Shown piece by piece: positions 22,290 through 34,920 of a DNA stretch of 64,000 nt. The stretch is from Hemerocallis citrina. Its lineage: Eukaryota > Streptophyta > Magnoliopsida > Asparagales > Asphodelaceae. Positions within the stretch are counted from its first letter, which is position 1. Every line of letters starts with the position of its first letter. Where the stretch lies: the NCBI GenBank assembly GCA_017893485.1, contig CM030360.1, positions 150,297,147 to 150,361,146 on the forward strand, read 5' to 3'. The notes beneath the pieces were generated by a model. The model was not told the DNA's origin and made no database searches. It saw nothing but the letters and a program-made list of their open reading frames with translations. The position numbers and the translations under genes were made by a program.

Positions 22290-22510
22290 TGTGGTTTTGC
22301 TCTTACGCGGCTCGACTGGCCCGTATGTAGCTGTTGGTCTCATACGTGGCTTATTTGGCTAATGTGTATGTTGTTGTCTCATACGTAGCCCGCCTAGCTC
22401 GTATGTAGTTGTTGGTTTCATACGTAGCTTATTGGCTCGTATGTGTTTGGTTTACTCGTATATTTCTTATTAGCTACTACGCAGTTTTGTTTTACTCGTC
22501 TAGGGTGATA
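22290..22510. repeat. catacgtagc / gctcgtatg minisatellite in insertion 1
   Basis: Alternating 'tcatacgtagc' and 'ggctcgtatgtag' words; catacg and cgtatg are inverted copies. The same repeat occurs inverted at 29140-29400 in insertion 3, supporting common descent of the two insertions. Confidence 0.65.
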
Positions 22511-23948
22511 CTATTACCCTAGGGGATATCGACCATCAAGACATGTGTTTTCTTACTCCCAAGGGACTGTGGACGAGTCACTCCTTGTGTACCGTCAGAT
22601 CTTAACCGGTGTAGGTTGATCGCGGACCGGAGTATAGATGAAATCCATGTTCAGGATAGTGGCATGCAGGTACGTTCGTATTGCCGGGGTCTTGGATCGA
22701 TAGGCCATGAACCAGATCCTTAGGGATTCTGGTATGTCTAGGATGAGCAGCCTAGTAGAGTTGTCTGGCAAAGTCTAACTTAAGACTCAGCATGTTGTGT
22801 AAGTTCTGTTGTTATCCCTCAGTTGTTTAGGGTTAGTGACATTGTTAGGGTAGTAACTTATGGCTTTTACTACTTAACCTTTACCTTTCGCCGAAGGGAA
22901 TGAGTTGGTGTTAAGGGTGATTCCTTATGATCTGACCTGTCCGATAGGCCTGCATTAGGCAGTGTTATTGGGTTGTACCCTTCTTGTTAAAGAGATACGA
23001 TCTGTGCCTTCTCACGAGTTGGGAGCACGGGATCCGTATCTCGTCTATTAATTTCTGAAGTGCCTTGATAAGCGGAAGCGATTCCTATCAGAGCCAGGGG
23101 GACGGACCCCCAGAACTCCGTCTTGGCTTATATCTAAGGGTGAGGAGCCAAATACTACGGTATGGCTAGGGGGCGGTAGGGGATGCTTCGAGCTAACCTG
23201 ATTCTGCAGAAACTCCAAGGATTCGTCAGATATTTGAGGGAGGTCCGGTGCGCCTGGCGGAACTAGACCGTTTCAGGGCAACCTTGTCAGTCATGTCTAA
23301 TCTTCAGAAACAAGTTGAGTACAAGAGTAGAACTCATAGCGCGGGTTCAAATCCCTATAATGAAGAGACAGCTTGAGATGGGTGCATGTAGTATGGGCTG
23401 CATGTTGCTTCAGAGACTTGCTAGCATTAGAACAGGAGCATCCTAGCCTTAGTTGATACTGCATTAGATTCTAGTCATAACACTCACGAACACTTAAACT
23501 ACACTGACACATTTACCATGGTTGTATGTTTGTTTTGAGAGATTTGCTTCTAGTTATCAGCTTAAAGCGTCAGTGAATACTGACGTCCCCACTTCAATAG
23601 GTACTGGATCGCAGAAGTAGAGGAGTCGATGTCATTTTAAGTTCCGCTGTAATATTTATGTTGATTTTCTATTTGTCGAAAGTACCCAAGTGGGAATTAC
23701 CAAGTGTTGTTCTTCATTCATTGTACTCTGATGTAAATTGTTGAAAGTTGTAATACATGGGATTGTAAAGGTATTATTGTAACACTGTTGTAATGTATTG
23801 CAGTTATATAACATTAAGACTTGTAATACATTTTGTGTTGAATAAAAAGTTTTAAATTTTCCTGTTTTTCTGTGTATTGTGATTAATTGAAGAAAAGATT
23901 CTAGCTGATGTCACGGTTTTCCAGTTACATGGAAATCGGGGCGTTACA

Positions 23949-24089
23949 ATTCGCTTGGACCGCCGAGGATATGCCAAGTATCACCAAAGACTTGATTGTA
24001 CATCTCTTAAGTGTGGATCTGGAAGGCAAGCCTGTCCAGCAGAAGCACCACAAATTTGCACCCGAGAGGCAACATGCCATCAAAGAAGA
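23949..24089 (+). pseudogene. Element A RT fragment 1
   Basis: The frame reads FAWTAEDMPSITKDLIVHLL and SVDLEGKPVQQKHHKFAPER. This is the stretch just before the RT domain of Tat-type elements (B has the same at 40436-40570). It is cut at gaaga (24085-24089) by insertion 2. Confidence 0.85.
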
Positions 24090-24575
24090 TGTAACCCATA
24101 TTCCCGATAATTAGTATTTTCCGTGTATTTTCTATAATTTAATTTTTCTTATAAATTTATATTGTGCTAAGTTTTTTTCGGATCTTGTATTAAAGTGTTT
24201 TCTAATCGAGATCTTATTCATTCTGAATGATGGTATATTTGAACTTATTTTCTATCCCTAATTGATCGACTATTTATATTATTAATTTTTAGATTTTAAT
24301 GAATTTGTTAAACTCAAATCCTATTTTGATGAATATTATTATTATTATTATTATTGTTATTACTATTATCATTATTATTATTATTACTTTTATTATTATT
24401 ATTATTGCTATTATTATTGATTTTCTTATTGTCATTAGTATAAATATTTGTTATTATTGTTATCATTATTTTTATTAGTATTAATACTTTTATCGTTATT
24501 GTTATTATTATTATTATTATTATTTTGTTTTAAGCCCGAACATGTTCGATTTTATTTGCTCACTGTTTGATTTAA

Positions 24576-24611
<36 letters not shown>

Positions 24612-27587
24612 TATTTTTAAATACCATATTTTTCTTTCTTGATTATTTTCTTTTGATTAAATTTGTTCATGAAATTTCCGTTCTTCTTGATTGGGCTCTT
24701 CTTGTTGAACCTATTATCTTTTATTTATTTGTGGGTGTTTTTAATTGAACCCTAAAACCCAATTCCTATTGTTATTGACCCAAATCCGCTATTATTGGAC
24801 CCTAATTCACTAACCCAGTACCCTAATTGTACCCTATAAATACAACTCTAGTACAAACCCTAAAAATTGCAAACCCTAGCCGTTTAATCTATCTCCTATT
24901 CTCGCTGCTCTCTGTTTCTCTTTCCCCGTCTAGATTTTTCCCGCCAAAATCACCCCAACCCTATTTCGTAGTCTTCCCCGACCAGCTCTGGCCACCCTCG
25001 TGCTCCGGCGACCTCCCTCCCGTCGCCACACCTCCGGCGACCCTCCCCTAGCGCCGCCAGCACACCAATATAGCAAACCCCCCTGCTCCTCCTCCCTTCC
25101 GCTCTCGTCGATGACTAGCAAAACCCAAAAACCCAAACCCCGTTCTTCCTCCTCCCTGTTCCGCCGTCGCCACCTCGTCGACGTCGACTCCAGTCGCCGC
25201 CCCTTGCCACCCTCGGCCAGCGATGCCATCGGCCCCCTTAGCTGTGGTTGCAGCTGTTGCAGTCGCTGTTGTCTCTTTGTGTGCTGAGTTGCTTTGCCTC
25301 TTTGGGTGTTGTGTTGATTTGGCTCTTTATTGCACGTATATTGCACGTGCTATTGAGGATTGTGCTAGTTCGTGAGTTCGTTGCTTCGGGATTCTTATCC
25401 CGTTATTCTTGGTATTCGTTTTCACCGGTTAACAGGCAAGTCACCGTCCACTCGAATTGTTAATTGTATCAAATTCAAGTTTTGTTGAAACTCTTGCAAG
25501 TAGATCTCTTGTTATCGTATTATCCTTTGTTTATCTCTTTTGTTGGGTCTATTGAGGATTTACACGAGCTAACCCCAATATTCTTGACATCGTGCCACTT
25601 TTGAATCTAAATTTTGGATCTTTCATGAGTGCATATAGAATTAGTACCAGCGTTGTTTATATAACTGACGCACAAATAAACTATTATAGAGACAATTGCT
25701 AGGTTGTATGTTGGTTGATTGATTGATGATAAATTGATATATGAGTGTGTTCTAATTTTATTTATCATGTTTGGACACCCATCATGCTGATTATACAATT
25801 TATTGACTAAAGAATCATTACCCATCATGTTTAATTAATTTATTTTCATGAAAAATACCCTAAAACCTGTATCTTGCTTGCTTCCTGGAATTTGTTTACT
25901 ATTTTCGACCTAGTATTTGACCTAAAATTAAATTACTTTCTGAATATGAATTGTAGCCTTATCTTTCTAGTTTCCAGTTCATCTTGAATTTTTGAATTCC
26001 GAGTTTTGTAGCAGAAGTTATGCCCTGTTTTACTACAACTGTGTTTTTACTTTCAGATTTTCAGATTCTCGTACCTTTCATGTTTAAACAGTAAAAATGC
26101 TGATCAAATGATAAAATATTAATCTGAAAATTTCCAGATTGTTGCTTAACATGTTTAGGAGTCCAGAAAATATTTTTTATGAATTTAATACTGAGTTTTT
26201 ACTATTTCTAAAAATAAAATAACACGATGTCTAAATTCTGCCTGAACATAAAATCTGTAAAGAACAGTGTGTTTGGCCTAGCTACTGTTGTCGGAATTTG
26301 AACTTTAAATATGCGTTGGAACCGTGTGGAAGTCTAGTTTCCATATTTTCTAACGGATTCAACTTTCGATTTCTGAGTTAGCAAGAAACTGCATTTTTGT
26401 ACAAACTGCGCTTACTGTCCAGAATTTTATATTTCAGATTTTAATAGTTTAATTATTCCTATATTGTACTATTGCATGAACTAATGTGTGTGTTGCATTG
26501 CATAATCCTAATGTCTTAATGTCATCATTCTAATTTTCCTACTTCAACTTATCATCCTATTGTTTCTATCGTTCATTGAAATGTCTCTAGACTGCATATT
26601 GTATTGTTGCATTGATAAAATAATTAACAAGCCGGGATTTAAGGGATTGACTTTTAGTAGTGGACAATATAGGGATTGTACTCGGAGGAGGGGCCCGTGT
26701 TTCCCTATTTATTGGTCTATTGGACTATTGGTCATATCAGTCATCGATTAATTGTAGATTACTGACTACAGTATCTCGATTGATTTAGCCATCGGTCACT
26801 ATTGAATATTGATTACCATTGCCGAGTACATGAACTATAGAGCCCATCACTAAGTCAAAAATATAAATTGATTGTATGCATCGAACCTGTAGTATGGGAT
26901 GCAGTAGTACATGCATTAGTTAGGATTAAAATAAATAATAGAGTTAAGGATTGACACAACACCGACATTGCATATTGTTCCTCATTGTTTCTAGTAATAT
27001 CGAATATTGGCTAAGTGTTACCGTTATTGATCATTGATTACTGCTACCGAATATTGCATCATTATTTATAGCCATTGTATCGATTATCGTGATCTTGATT
27101 ATTGATTGTTATTGATTCCTGTTGATCCATTGAATTCATTTTTATATCGTTATTTCATTGTTTCATGCTTTTTCTACTTGCTGTCCATGACTTGCTCTAA
27201 GGAAATTTTTTCTCCTATTTTTAGATGAAGTGTTTACAGGTGTTAATGGAGAATTGCCTGCTGAAATTGGAGGACAAAGATTCTGAAGATTTAATGCTTT
27301 CTAGTTGCTTATTGTTTTATTGAACTATTGTTATTTCATTGTATTGGGCTTATGTCCGGAATATTGTTATTTGTTTCCAGACATTGGATTATTATTTTAT
27401 TTGGATATTTTTATTGCTTAATTCCAAGTATTATTTTTCATGAGATTATTATTATTGCCTGCACATTTGTTCTGTATTGATTATATTGTTGAGCTGATCA
27501 GATAAACAACTTATGGGTGACGTTAGTCATTCGCTGGGCCATTGTCACATACTCGTATTCTGTATTTTTGGAAATCGGGGCATGACA
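24090..27587 (+). mobile_element. Large solo-LTR-like insertion 2 (3.5 kb) in element A RT
   Basis: Starts tgtaacccatattcccg and ends aaatcggggcatgaca, with perfect 5-bp duplication gaaga (24085-24089 / 27588-27592). A TATA-like 'ctataaata' is near 24834. It contains (att)n-type microsatellite at 24336-24530 and (at)n at 24580-24608. No gene seen; the GC-rich ORFs at 24930-25287 have no family features. Its ends resemble insertions 1 and 3, but the body differs. Confidence 0.75.
24336..24608. repeat. ATT- and AT-type microsatellites
   Basis: Imperfect att/tat triplet repeats over about 190 bases, then a pure at run at about 24580-24608. Both are inside insertion 2. Confidence 0.9.
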
Positions 27588-27642
27588 GAAGAGGTTGTGA
27601 ATCTTCTAGCAGCCCGATTCATCCAGGAAGTTAGTTACCCCG
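27588..27642 (+). pseudogene. Element A RT fragment 2
   Basis: Reads VVNLLAARFIQEVSYP, continuing RT fragment 1 and leading directly into 34252 once insertion 3 is removed. It ends in ccccg (27638-27642), the duplication of insertion 3. Confidence 0.8.
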
Positions 27643-29139
27643 TGTAACGCCCCGATTTCCGTACACTGGGAAACCGTGACATAAGCCAGAATTTTTCCTT
27701 CTATTAGCCACAATACACAGAAAAACAGGAAAATTTAAAAACTTTTTATTCAACACAAATGTATTATAAGTTCGAATGTTACAAAATTACAATACATTAC
27801 AACAGTGTTAAAATAATACCTTACAATCCCAAGTGTTACAACTTTCAACAATTTACATCAGAGTACAATGAATAAAGAACAATACTTGGTACTTCACTTG
27901 GATGCTTTTGGACAAATAAATAAATTACAACAATTGTTACAAAAGAAACAATAGTAATCAACATATATTATAGCAAAAAACTTAAATAAAATTGACTCCT
28001 TGCTTCTCTTGCCTTGAGTCCTCCTGAATCCTGTACCTGTACTTCTGCAATCCAGTACCTGTAATTTTGTAATTCGGTACCTATTGAAATGGGGACGTCA
28101 GTACATATACTGACGCTTTAAGGCTGATGCCTAGTAGCGATTCTCAACTTTAAGTAAACAGATTGATGAAAAGAGAAATGTCTATATATAATTGATGTGT
28201 CAGTGTATGCTATGATTTCGAATCTAATGCAAGATTAACTAATACGAGGACGCTCTTATTTTAATGCAAGAAAGTCTCCGGAACAGTATGCATCCCATTC
28301 TACATATGCCCCATCTCAAGCTGTTTCTTCATATATAGGGATTTGAACCCGCGCCATGAATTCTACTCTTGTACTCAACCTGTTTCTGAAGATACAACTT
28401 GACTGATGAGGTTGCTCTGAAACGGTCTAATCCCATCATTCGCAGTCATATAATGGTATCTCCGTTTGCCACTATTGCCCGACATACCAGACCTCATATA
28501 ATGGGATCCATCCCCTAGCTCCGACAGGAATCGCTCCCACCCTTATCATGACACTTCAGAAATTAACAGACGCGATACGGATCTCGTGCTCTCAAGTCGT
28601 GAGAAGGCACAGACCGTATCCCTTTGACGAGAAGGGTAAAACCTAATAACACCACATAGTGCCTGCCTATAGGACAGGTCGGATCATAAGGTATCACCCT
28701 TAACACCAACTCCTTCCTTTCGGCGAAAATGATAATAAGTAAGGTTAACTAGTAATAGACATAAGTTACTACCCTAATGATGTCACTAACCCTAAACAAC
28801 CTGAGGGGCGACAACAGTACTAACACAAACATGCTGGGTCTTAAGTTAGACTTCGCAAGATAACTTTACTAGGTGCTCAACCTAGACTTACCAGAATCTC
28901 TAAGGATCATGTTCACAGACTATTGATCCAAGACCCCGGCAATACGAACGTATTCGCATGCTACTACCCTGAACTTGGATTTCGTTTACGCTCCGGTCCG
29001 CGATCAATCTACACCAGTTAAAATCTGACGGTACACGAGGAGTGACTCATCCACAGTCCCTTAGGAGTAAGGAAAAACACACGTCTTGATGGTCGATAGC
29101 CCCTAGGGCAATGATATCACCCTAGACGAGCACAACAAA

Positions 29140-29400
29140 CAGCGTACTAGCTAATAAGCTACATACGAGTAAATAAAACACATACGAGCTAAACAAGCTA
29201 CGTATGAAACCAACAACTACATACGAGCCAGGCGGGCTGCGTATGAGACAATAACATACATATGAGCCAAATAAGCTACGTATGAGACCAATGACTACAT
29301 ACGAGCCAGGCGAGCTGCGTATGAGATAACATACATACGAGCCAAATAAGCTACGTATGAGACCAACAATTACATACGAGCCCGACAAGCTACTATGAGT
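29140..29400. repeat. tacatacgagc / gctacgtatgag minisatellite in insertion 3
   Basis: Inverted counterpart of 22290-22510. It gives a repetitive minus-strand ORF (GSYV-type repeats) that is not a gene. Confidence 0.65.
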
Positions 29401-29649
29401 AAAACAACATATAGAAACAACCATACAGGTATTCTAACAACCTAGAAGCAACCAAACGTGCTTACTAGTAAAACTTGATCTTCTATAATTAGAAGCAACA
29501 AAAGAATCTACTAACAGTCTAAAATAGGCATACCACCAAGAAAACCCGATCTTTGTACGCAAAAGCGACATAAAAAGTCTGTTAATAACCTAGAAACAAA
29601 CAGTGCTAGGCTCATCGAAATTCGGCAAAATTAAACTTTTTAGAAAGGT

Positions 29650-31400
29650 AAGAACATCTACCACAACTCTCTAGTTGAACACTTTTTCAGATTCTGTAAG
29701 GAATTCCAAATTCCTACCTGTCGAACACACGCAACCAGTTAACCAAACTACAGAATTTCAACAAAAAGCTGAAACTTCTACAGCTTGTAACTTTTGCTCT
29801 ACTCGTCGGAATTTAACCAAATCATATTTTCTGGAAAGGTGGGAACATATAATAAAACTCTCTAATTGAACACTTTTCCAGATTCCTTATGGAACTCAAT
29901 CCACCATCCTTTGAACATACGCAAAAGTTAACGAAAACAACAGTTTTTGACAAAAAAACTGAAACTTGCAAAGGTCACAACTTTTGCTACACTTGTCGGA
30001 ATTTAACCAAATCATACTTACTGGAAAGGTGGGAACATATACTACAACTCTCTAGTTGATGACTTTTTCAGATTCCTTATGAAATTCTATCCACCGTCCC
30101 TTCAACATACACAAAAGTTAACGAAAACAGCAGGTTTTGACAAAAAAGCTGAAACTTGCAAAGGTCGTAACTTTTGCTACACTTGTCAGAATTTAACCAA
30201 ATCATACTTTATAGAAAGGTGGGAACATATACTAAAACTCTCTAGTTGAACACTTTTTTAGATTCCTTATGGAACTCAATCTACCGTCCTTTGAATATAC
30301 GCAAAAGTTAACGAAAACAGCCGGTTTTGACAAAAAAGCTGAAACTTGCAAAGGTCGTAACTATTGCTATACTTGGTGGAGTTTAACCAAATCATACTTG
30401 CTGGAAAGGTGGGAACATATACTACAACTCTCTAGTTGATGACTTTTTCAGATTCCTTATGGAATTCTATCCACCGTCCCTTGAACACACGCAAAAACTT
30501 ACAAAAGACAGCACAAGCTACAACAAAGCTGAAACTTTGAGAGCTTGTAACTTTTGCTGTATTTTTCGGAATCTAACCAAATCATACTATTTAGAAAGGT
30601 GGGAACATATACTACAACTCTCTAGTTGGTGACTTTTTCAGATTCCTTATGCAACTCAATCTACCGTCCCTTGAACACACGTAAAAACTAACAAAAGACA
30701 GTCCAAGCTACAGCAAAGCTGAAACTTTGAGAGCTTGAAACTTTTGTTCTATTTGTCAGAATCTAACCAAATCATACAATTTAGAAAGGTGGGAAAATAT
30801 ACTACAACTCTCTAGTCGATGACTTTTTCAGATTCCTTATGGAATTCAATCTACCGTCCTTGAACATACGCACAAACTAACAAAAGACAACCAAGCTGAA
30901 AACTTTCAAAGCACATAACTTCTACTCTGCTTATCGGAATCTAACCAAATAGGTCATTTTGGAAAGGTGAGAGTCTCTACTACAACTCTCTAGTTGATCA
31001 CTTTCTCAGATTCAGCGAGTAAGAGGCTAAAAAACATAGAACAAGTCAAACAGCGAGCACTTCAGCCAAAGCTGGCTGCTGTGCTTTGTAAAGGCTATAA
31101 CTCCTACTCCACTTATCAGAATATAACCAAATAAGGCAATTTGGAAAGGTGAGAGTCTCTAATACAACTCTCTAGTTGAACACTTTCCCGAATTCATTAA
31201 GTAAAAGACCCAAAAACAACAAACAATTGAAACGACGAGCACTTCAGCCAAGCTGGCTGCTCTGTTTTGTAACGGCCATAACTTTTGCACTACTTATCGG
31301 AATCTGACCAAATAGGGCATTTTATAAAGGTGAGAATGTCTACTACAATTTCCTAGTTGATCACTTTTCCAAATTCTGCAAGGAACATCAAGATACAGCC
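29650..31400. repeat. 190-bp tandem repeat array in insertion 3
   Basis: The anchor word 'atttaaccaa/atctaaccaa' starts at 29811, 30001, 30191, 30381, 30571 and 30761, exactly 190 bases apart. It then recurs at about 30939, 31131 and 31302, where small indels change the period. Each unit holds 'gaaaggtgggaacatatact' and 'acaactctctagttga'. Units diverge toward the right end. Confidence 0.9.
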
Positions 31401-31837
31401 CCTTGAAAATAGTCGCTGTTAACCCCAAAACAGTAGGGTTGCTGTTTTTGGCTAAACTCTCGCTGTTTTGGGGAAACAGTTTGTTTCACCCATCAAACCA
31501 ACTCAGAAAAATCCCCAAAAATTAGAGCATGGTAATAACACCTATAAGAACCTCCAAAATAAATTTGGGGTCAAAACTCCACCTTTAACCTAGTTAAATA
31601 ATTCTAACCCTAAAACAACAAATATCGAATCTTTATGGTTCTATTTTGTGTTCTACTACTTCAAACTTTGCATGCTCTTTATTCTAGTCCATATGCACAT
31701 GAAATTTGTTTAATACAACAACATGCAACAATAAAACAAATAAAACAAGCATAAAAATTAGAAAAACCCCCACCCAATCGGTTTGTAGGAAGAACTAGCT
31801 TGCTCTTCTCCTCCTTGTTCTTGCTCCTTGTTCTTGC

Positions 31838-33074
31838 TGTTAGTGTAGGTGCCCTAGAGGCAATACAATGATCAGTATTATTGACATTATGTTCTTTTGA
31901 TTATATTAATAATTTATTATGCTTCGTATTTACTGCGTTATAAATATTAGCATGATAAATGTCCTTAGATTATTAATACGAACTATATGAACATGAGATT
32001 ATATATAGTATAATAATCTTAAATGTCCCTAGTCGAGTATTATTATTATTAGGACAGTAATAATACATTAGACTAGTATGTTGATTGATTGATGACCACC
32101 TCTCCTGGGTCATTAGTATAGAGATACTAAAATCAATACATAGGTAAATGTAAGAGTACATTGTACTGGACAGACCCACTGTGAGATTCTACATGGAATG
32201 AATTAATAAGTGTCATAAGTAATCTCACTGTGATAATGGTGTAATGGTCCTCTGACCTGAAATCATTATATTTCTACACGAAAATTAATGTACTTTGATT
32301 CTATCAAAAGTTATCTTTAATCGGGTAATGATAAAGATAGTATTGGGTTCATTATGAATCGTGTGAGAAATATGAATGATCTAGAAGGAATTTAACCCTC
32401 CTAATTTTAGGAGCGATATTATCGGCCTCTTGTTTGAGTGAGACTGTGAAATGCATGGCCATGCTCAAATATTGATTTGTTTGAATAGTCTACTTATCGA
32501 TCAAGAAAATAAAGATTAAATTATTAAGAGGATGACACATCCCATGCCTCTAGTTTAATCTATAATATCAAGGTTAAAAGGATTATATTACATGGAGACA
32601 TTAGTCACGAAAGGTTTAATTGAATCACCAATTATTATTATTACTTGGGTAGCAATGATGTATTACTAGATGCCGCTCATTGTTTATAATTTTATTATAA
32701 GATAATAAAATTATTGCCAACGTAATAATAACCTAAAGGGTCACACACTTAGAACGTTTAAAAGGAGTATTAATTTAAATTCGGAATTTAAATGATTCGA
32801 AATTAGTTATTTAATTAATTGAGTTGGACTTAATTAATTAAAGGATAATTCGAATTTAAATCAGATTGGTCTTATCAGAAGCCAAACTGATTACGGTTAA
32901 TTCGAATTTAAATGATAAAACCAAATCAGATTGGTCTTATCAGAAGCCAAACTGATTACGGTTAAGCCCACCTCTTATCTCTCCCTATAAATACATAGAG
33001 ATGTATTGGATTAGGATGTTCTTGGACAAATCCGTTTTCCACAGAAAACCCTAGCCGCTCAACTGTTGAGAGGC

Positions 33075-33108
<34 letters not shown>

Positions 33109-33345
33109 CAAGCATCATCGGCTAGTACCGGCTCCCTCGATCGTTGGACGATCGGACGTTCGTGTAGAGACGCGGATTTAGCTACTAGGGCTGCGTGGTG
33201 ATTGCAACCTCCATCTTTCAGCCTTCGTAAAGCTCCGAAAGGTAAAATTTTATTTATCCATTATTAGCCATGTCTTGTACACGGATCCATGGGTTAGGGT
33301 TTCGGATTTGTCTTTTTCGCTGCGTTTGTGCCCCGAAACCCTTCA
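31838..33345 (+). mobile_element. Copia-type solo LTR (1.5 kb) inside insertion 3
   Basis: Starts tgttagtgtaggtgccctag and ends gaaacccttca, with perfect 5-bp duplication cttgc (31833-31837 / 33346-33350). 'ggtgccctagaggcaata' at the start is common in plant copia LTRs. A 'ctataaatacat' TATA box lies near 32986 and a ga microsatellite at about 33078-33108. A 65-bp tandem duplication ('tcagattggtcttatcagaa' at 32861 and 32926) sits upstream of the TATA box. No internal coding region, hence a solo LTR. Confidence 0.8.
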
Positions 33346-34251
33346 CTTGCTCCCCTTCAAAGAGAACCCATGAAGAACCCACTCTATTTCTTTTGACTTA
33401 ATCTCTTTTTCCTTTTCTTTTCTTCTGAATCTTTTTTCTAATTTTTAACAGGTAAAAGAAGGAGATGGAGAATGAGAAGAGATGAGGAGACACAAAGTGA
33501 AAGAGGGCTTTTGCCCTCTTGAAGTGGCCGGCCATTCTTGTAAGAGAGGGAGAGAGTGCAAGTGGTTGAGAAGAGTCCACTTGTCTCTTTCTCTTTGTGG
33601 CTTAAAATAATTAGGGATCAATTTGCAAAATTTAATTGCAATCAAACCCAATAAATTTGCAATCAAATCCTAATCCAATTCTAACCCTTCATTTCATCAT
33701 GATGGATCAAAATAATATTCATTTTCCCAAAATCACATACTAGACGATTTCGTACAAACGTCCGAAATCGATACAATTCAAATACGTATATATATCTGTA
33801 TATACAGATAATTTTTTATTAGTTAAAACGAATTAATTTGTACAAAAATAATTTAATTCCGAGAAATAAAAATAAAATAATTTTATTACCGGCTCGGAAG
33901 ATTCCAGTATTAATTGATACAAAACGGTCATATACCGACTAGTATATACGTATGGATAATGTTTATTAACAAAACCGATGATATCCACCAAAAATATTTT
34001 ATTCTGGAAATAAAAATAAAATAATAATTTTTAATATCTGCCCGGGATTTTTTAGACATTTTCTCAAAATGCATTTTTCAAGATTTTATACGAGTGCACA
34101 AAACTGATACAATACCTGTATATACTTACTAGTATATATATATCCACATAACTTTTTATTAGAAAAAACAAGTAATTTCTATAAAAATATTTTGACTTTA
34201 AAAAAATAATAATTATATAAATATAATATCCGTCCGGGATATTACACCCCG

Positions 34252-34920
34252 AGTGGCTAGCAAACGTTGTAATAGTCAAGAAGGCCAACGGCAAGTGGAG
34301 AATCTGCATAGACTTCACCGACCTCAACAAAGCATGTCCAAAGATCTCTTCCCTCTCCCGAGCATAGATGTTTTGATAGATGCCAACTTAGGCCATGAAT
34401 TATTAACCTTTCTCGGGATATAATCAGATCCGAATGTTCCTACTGGACATCGCGAAGACGTCCTTCATCACCAATCAGGGGTTCTATTGCTACCTAGTAA
34501 TGCCCTTCGAGCTGAAGAATGTCGGAGCCACATATTAACGCTTGGTAAACCAAGTCTTTACAGAGCAGATCGGCCGAAACATGGAAGTCGTGAAAAGCCT
34601 CAGGAAAGAAGACCATGTCGCCAACCTCCAAGAAGTGTTCAATGTACTCCGAATAAACGATATGAGGGTGAAACCTTCAAAATGCACCTTACGGATCTCC
34701 TCGGGAAACTTCTTGAGGTTTATGGTGAGTCAGAGAGGAATTGAAGCCAATCATGAAAAGATGAAAGCCATCCTCGATATGTCTCCCCCAACTACGATTA
34801 AGAAAGTCCAGAACCTTACTAGCCGCCTGGCTACTATTGGGCGCTTCCTCTCCAAGTTAGAAGAGAAATGCATACCTTTATTCAAAGCTCTCCGAGGAGC
34901 GAAGAATTTCGAGTGGGGGG
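34252..34920 (+). pseudogene. Element A RT fragment 3, active site deleted
   Basis: Reads EWLANVVIVKKANGKWRICI, then DFTDLNKACPK, then (34520 on) NVGATY and HVANLQEVFNVLRI. Where B has MEVYVDDMLVKS (40979), A has MEVVKS (34581). Eighteen bases encoding the catalytic YVDD box are missing. Several stops also occur. This RT cannot work. Confidence 0.85.

Larger units (their letters stand above)
18563..23948 (+). mobile_element. Large solo-LTR-like insertion 1 (5.4 kb) in element A RT
   Basis: Starts tgtaatatcccggatgg and ends aaatcggggcgttaca, with perfect 5-bp duplication attcg (18558-18562 / 23949-23953). Removing it rejoins A's RT reading (...TIRFAWTAEDM). A promoter-like 'tataaata' at 19146 and 'aataaa' at 23841 fit an LTR. 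Neither end recurs inside, and there is no protein-coding trace. So it looks like a solo LTR of a gypsy element with giant LTRs. A coding-free LARD-type element is the alternative. The short ORFs within (for example 19269-19718) are low complexity. Confidence 0.8.
27643..34246 (-). mobile_element. Large solo-LTR-like insertion 3 (6.6 kb, inverted) in element A RT
   Basis: Starts tgtaacgccccgatttcc and ends gtccgggatattaca, with perfect 5-bp duplication ccccg (27638-27642 / 34247-34251). Read on the minus strand it matches insertion 1 at both ends (tgtaatatcccgg at the start; the last several hundred bases down to aaatcggggcgttaca) and around 'gcaagctagttcttcct'. It is the same family inserted the other way round. 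After subtracting the copia LTR at 31838-33345 it is about 5.1 kb. No coding sequence; ORFs such as 29122-29424 come from the minisatellite. Confidence 0.8.

Noticed and set aside
23330..23375. tRNA-like T-arm 'gcgggttcaaatccc' (inverted near 28330)
   Set aside because: No matching acceptor, D-arm or anticodon arm around it, and it recurs within a repeat family.
18563..23948. Reading insertion 1 as a DNA transposon because its ends are partly inverted (tgtaat..cccgg / ccccgatttcc)
   Set aside because: TG...CA ends, a 5-bp duplication, a TATA box and a polyadenylation signal fit an LTR better. The inversion is short and imperfect.
24930..25346. GC-rich ORFs on both strands in insertion 2
   Set aside because: Pro/Arg-rich readings open in several frames, just downstream of an LTR-type TATA box. 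They more likely reflect a GC-rich leader than a protein.
29122..29424. 100-aa minus-strand ORF with GSYV-type repeats
   Set aside because: It is produced by the catacg/cgtatg minisatellite inside insertion 3.
29650..31400. CRISPR-like regular repeat
   Set aside because: Units are 190 bp without unique spacers and sit in plant retroelement DNA. It is an ordinary tandem repeat.
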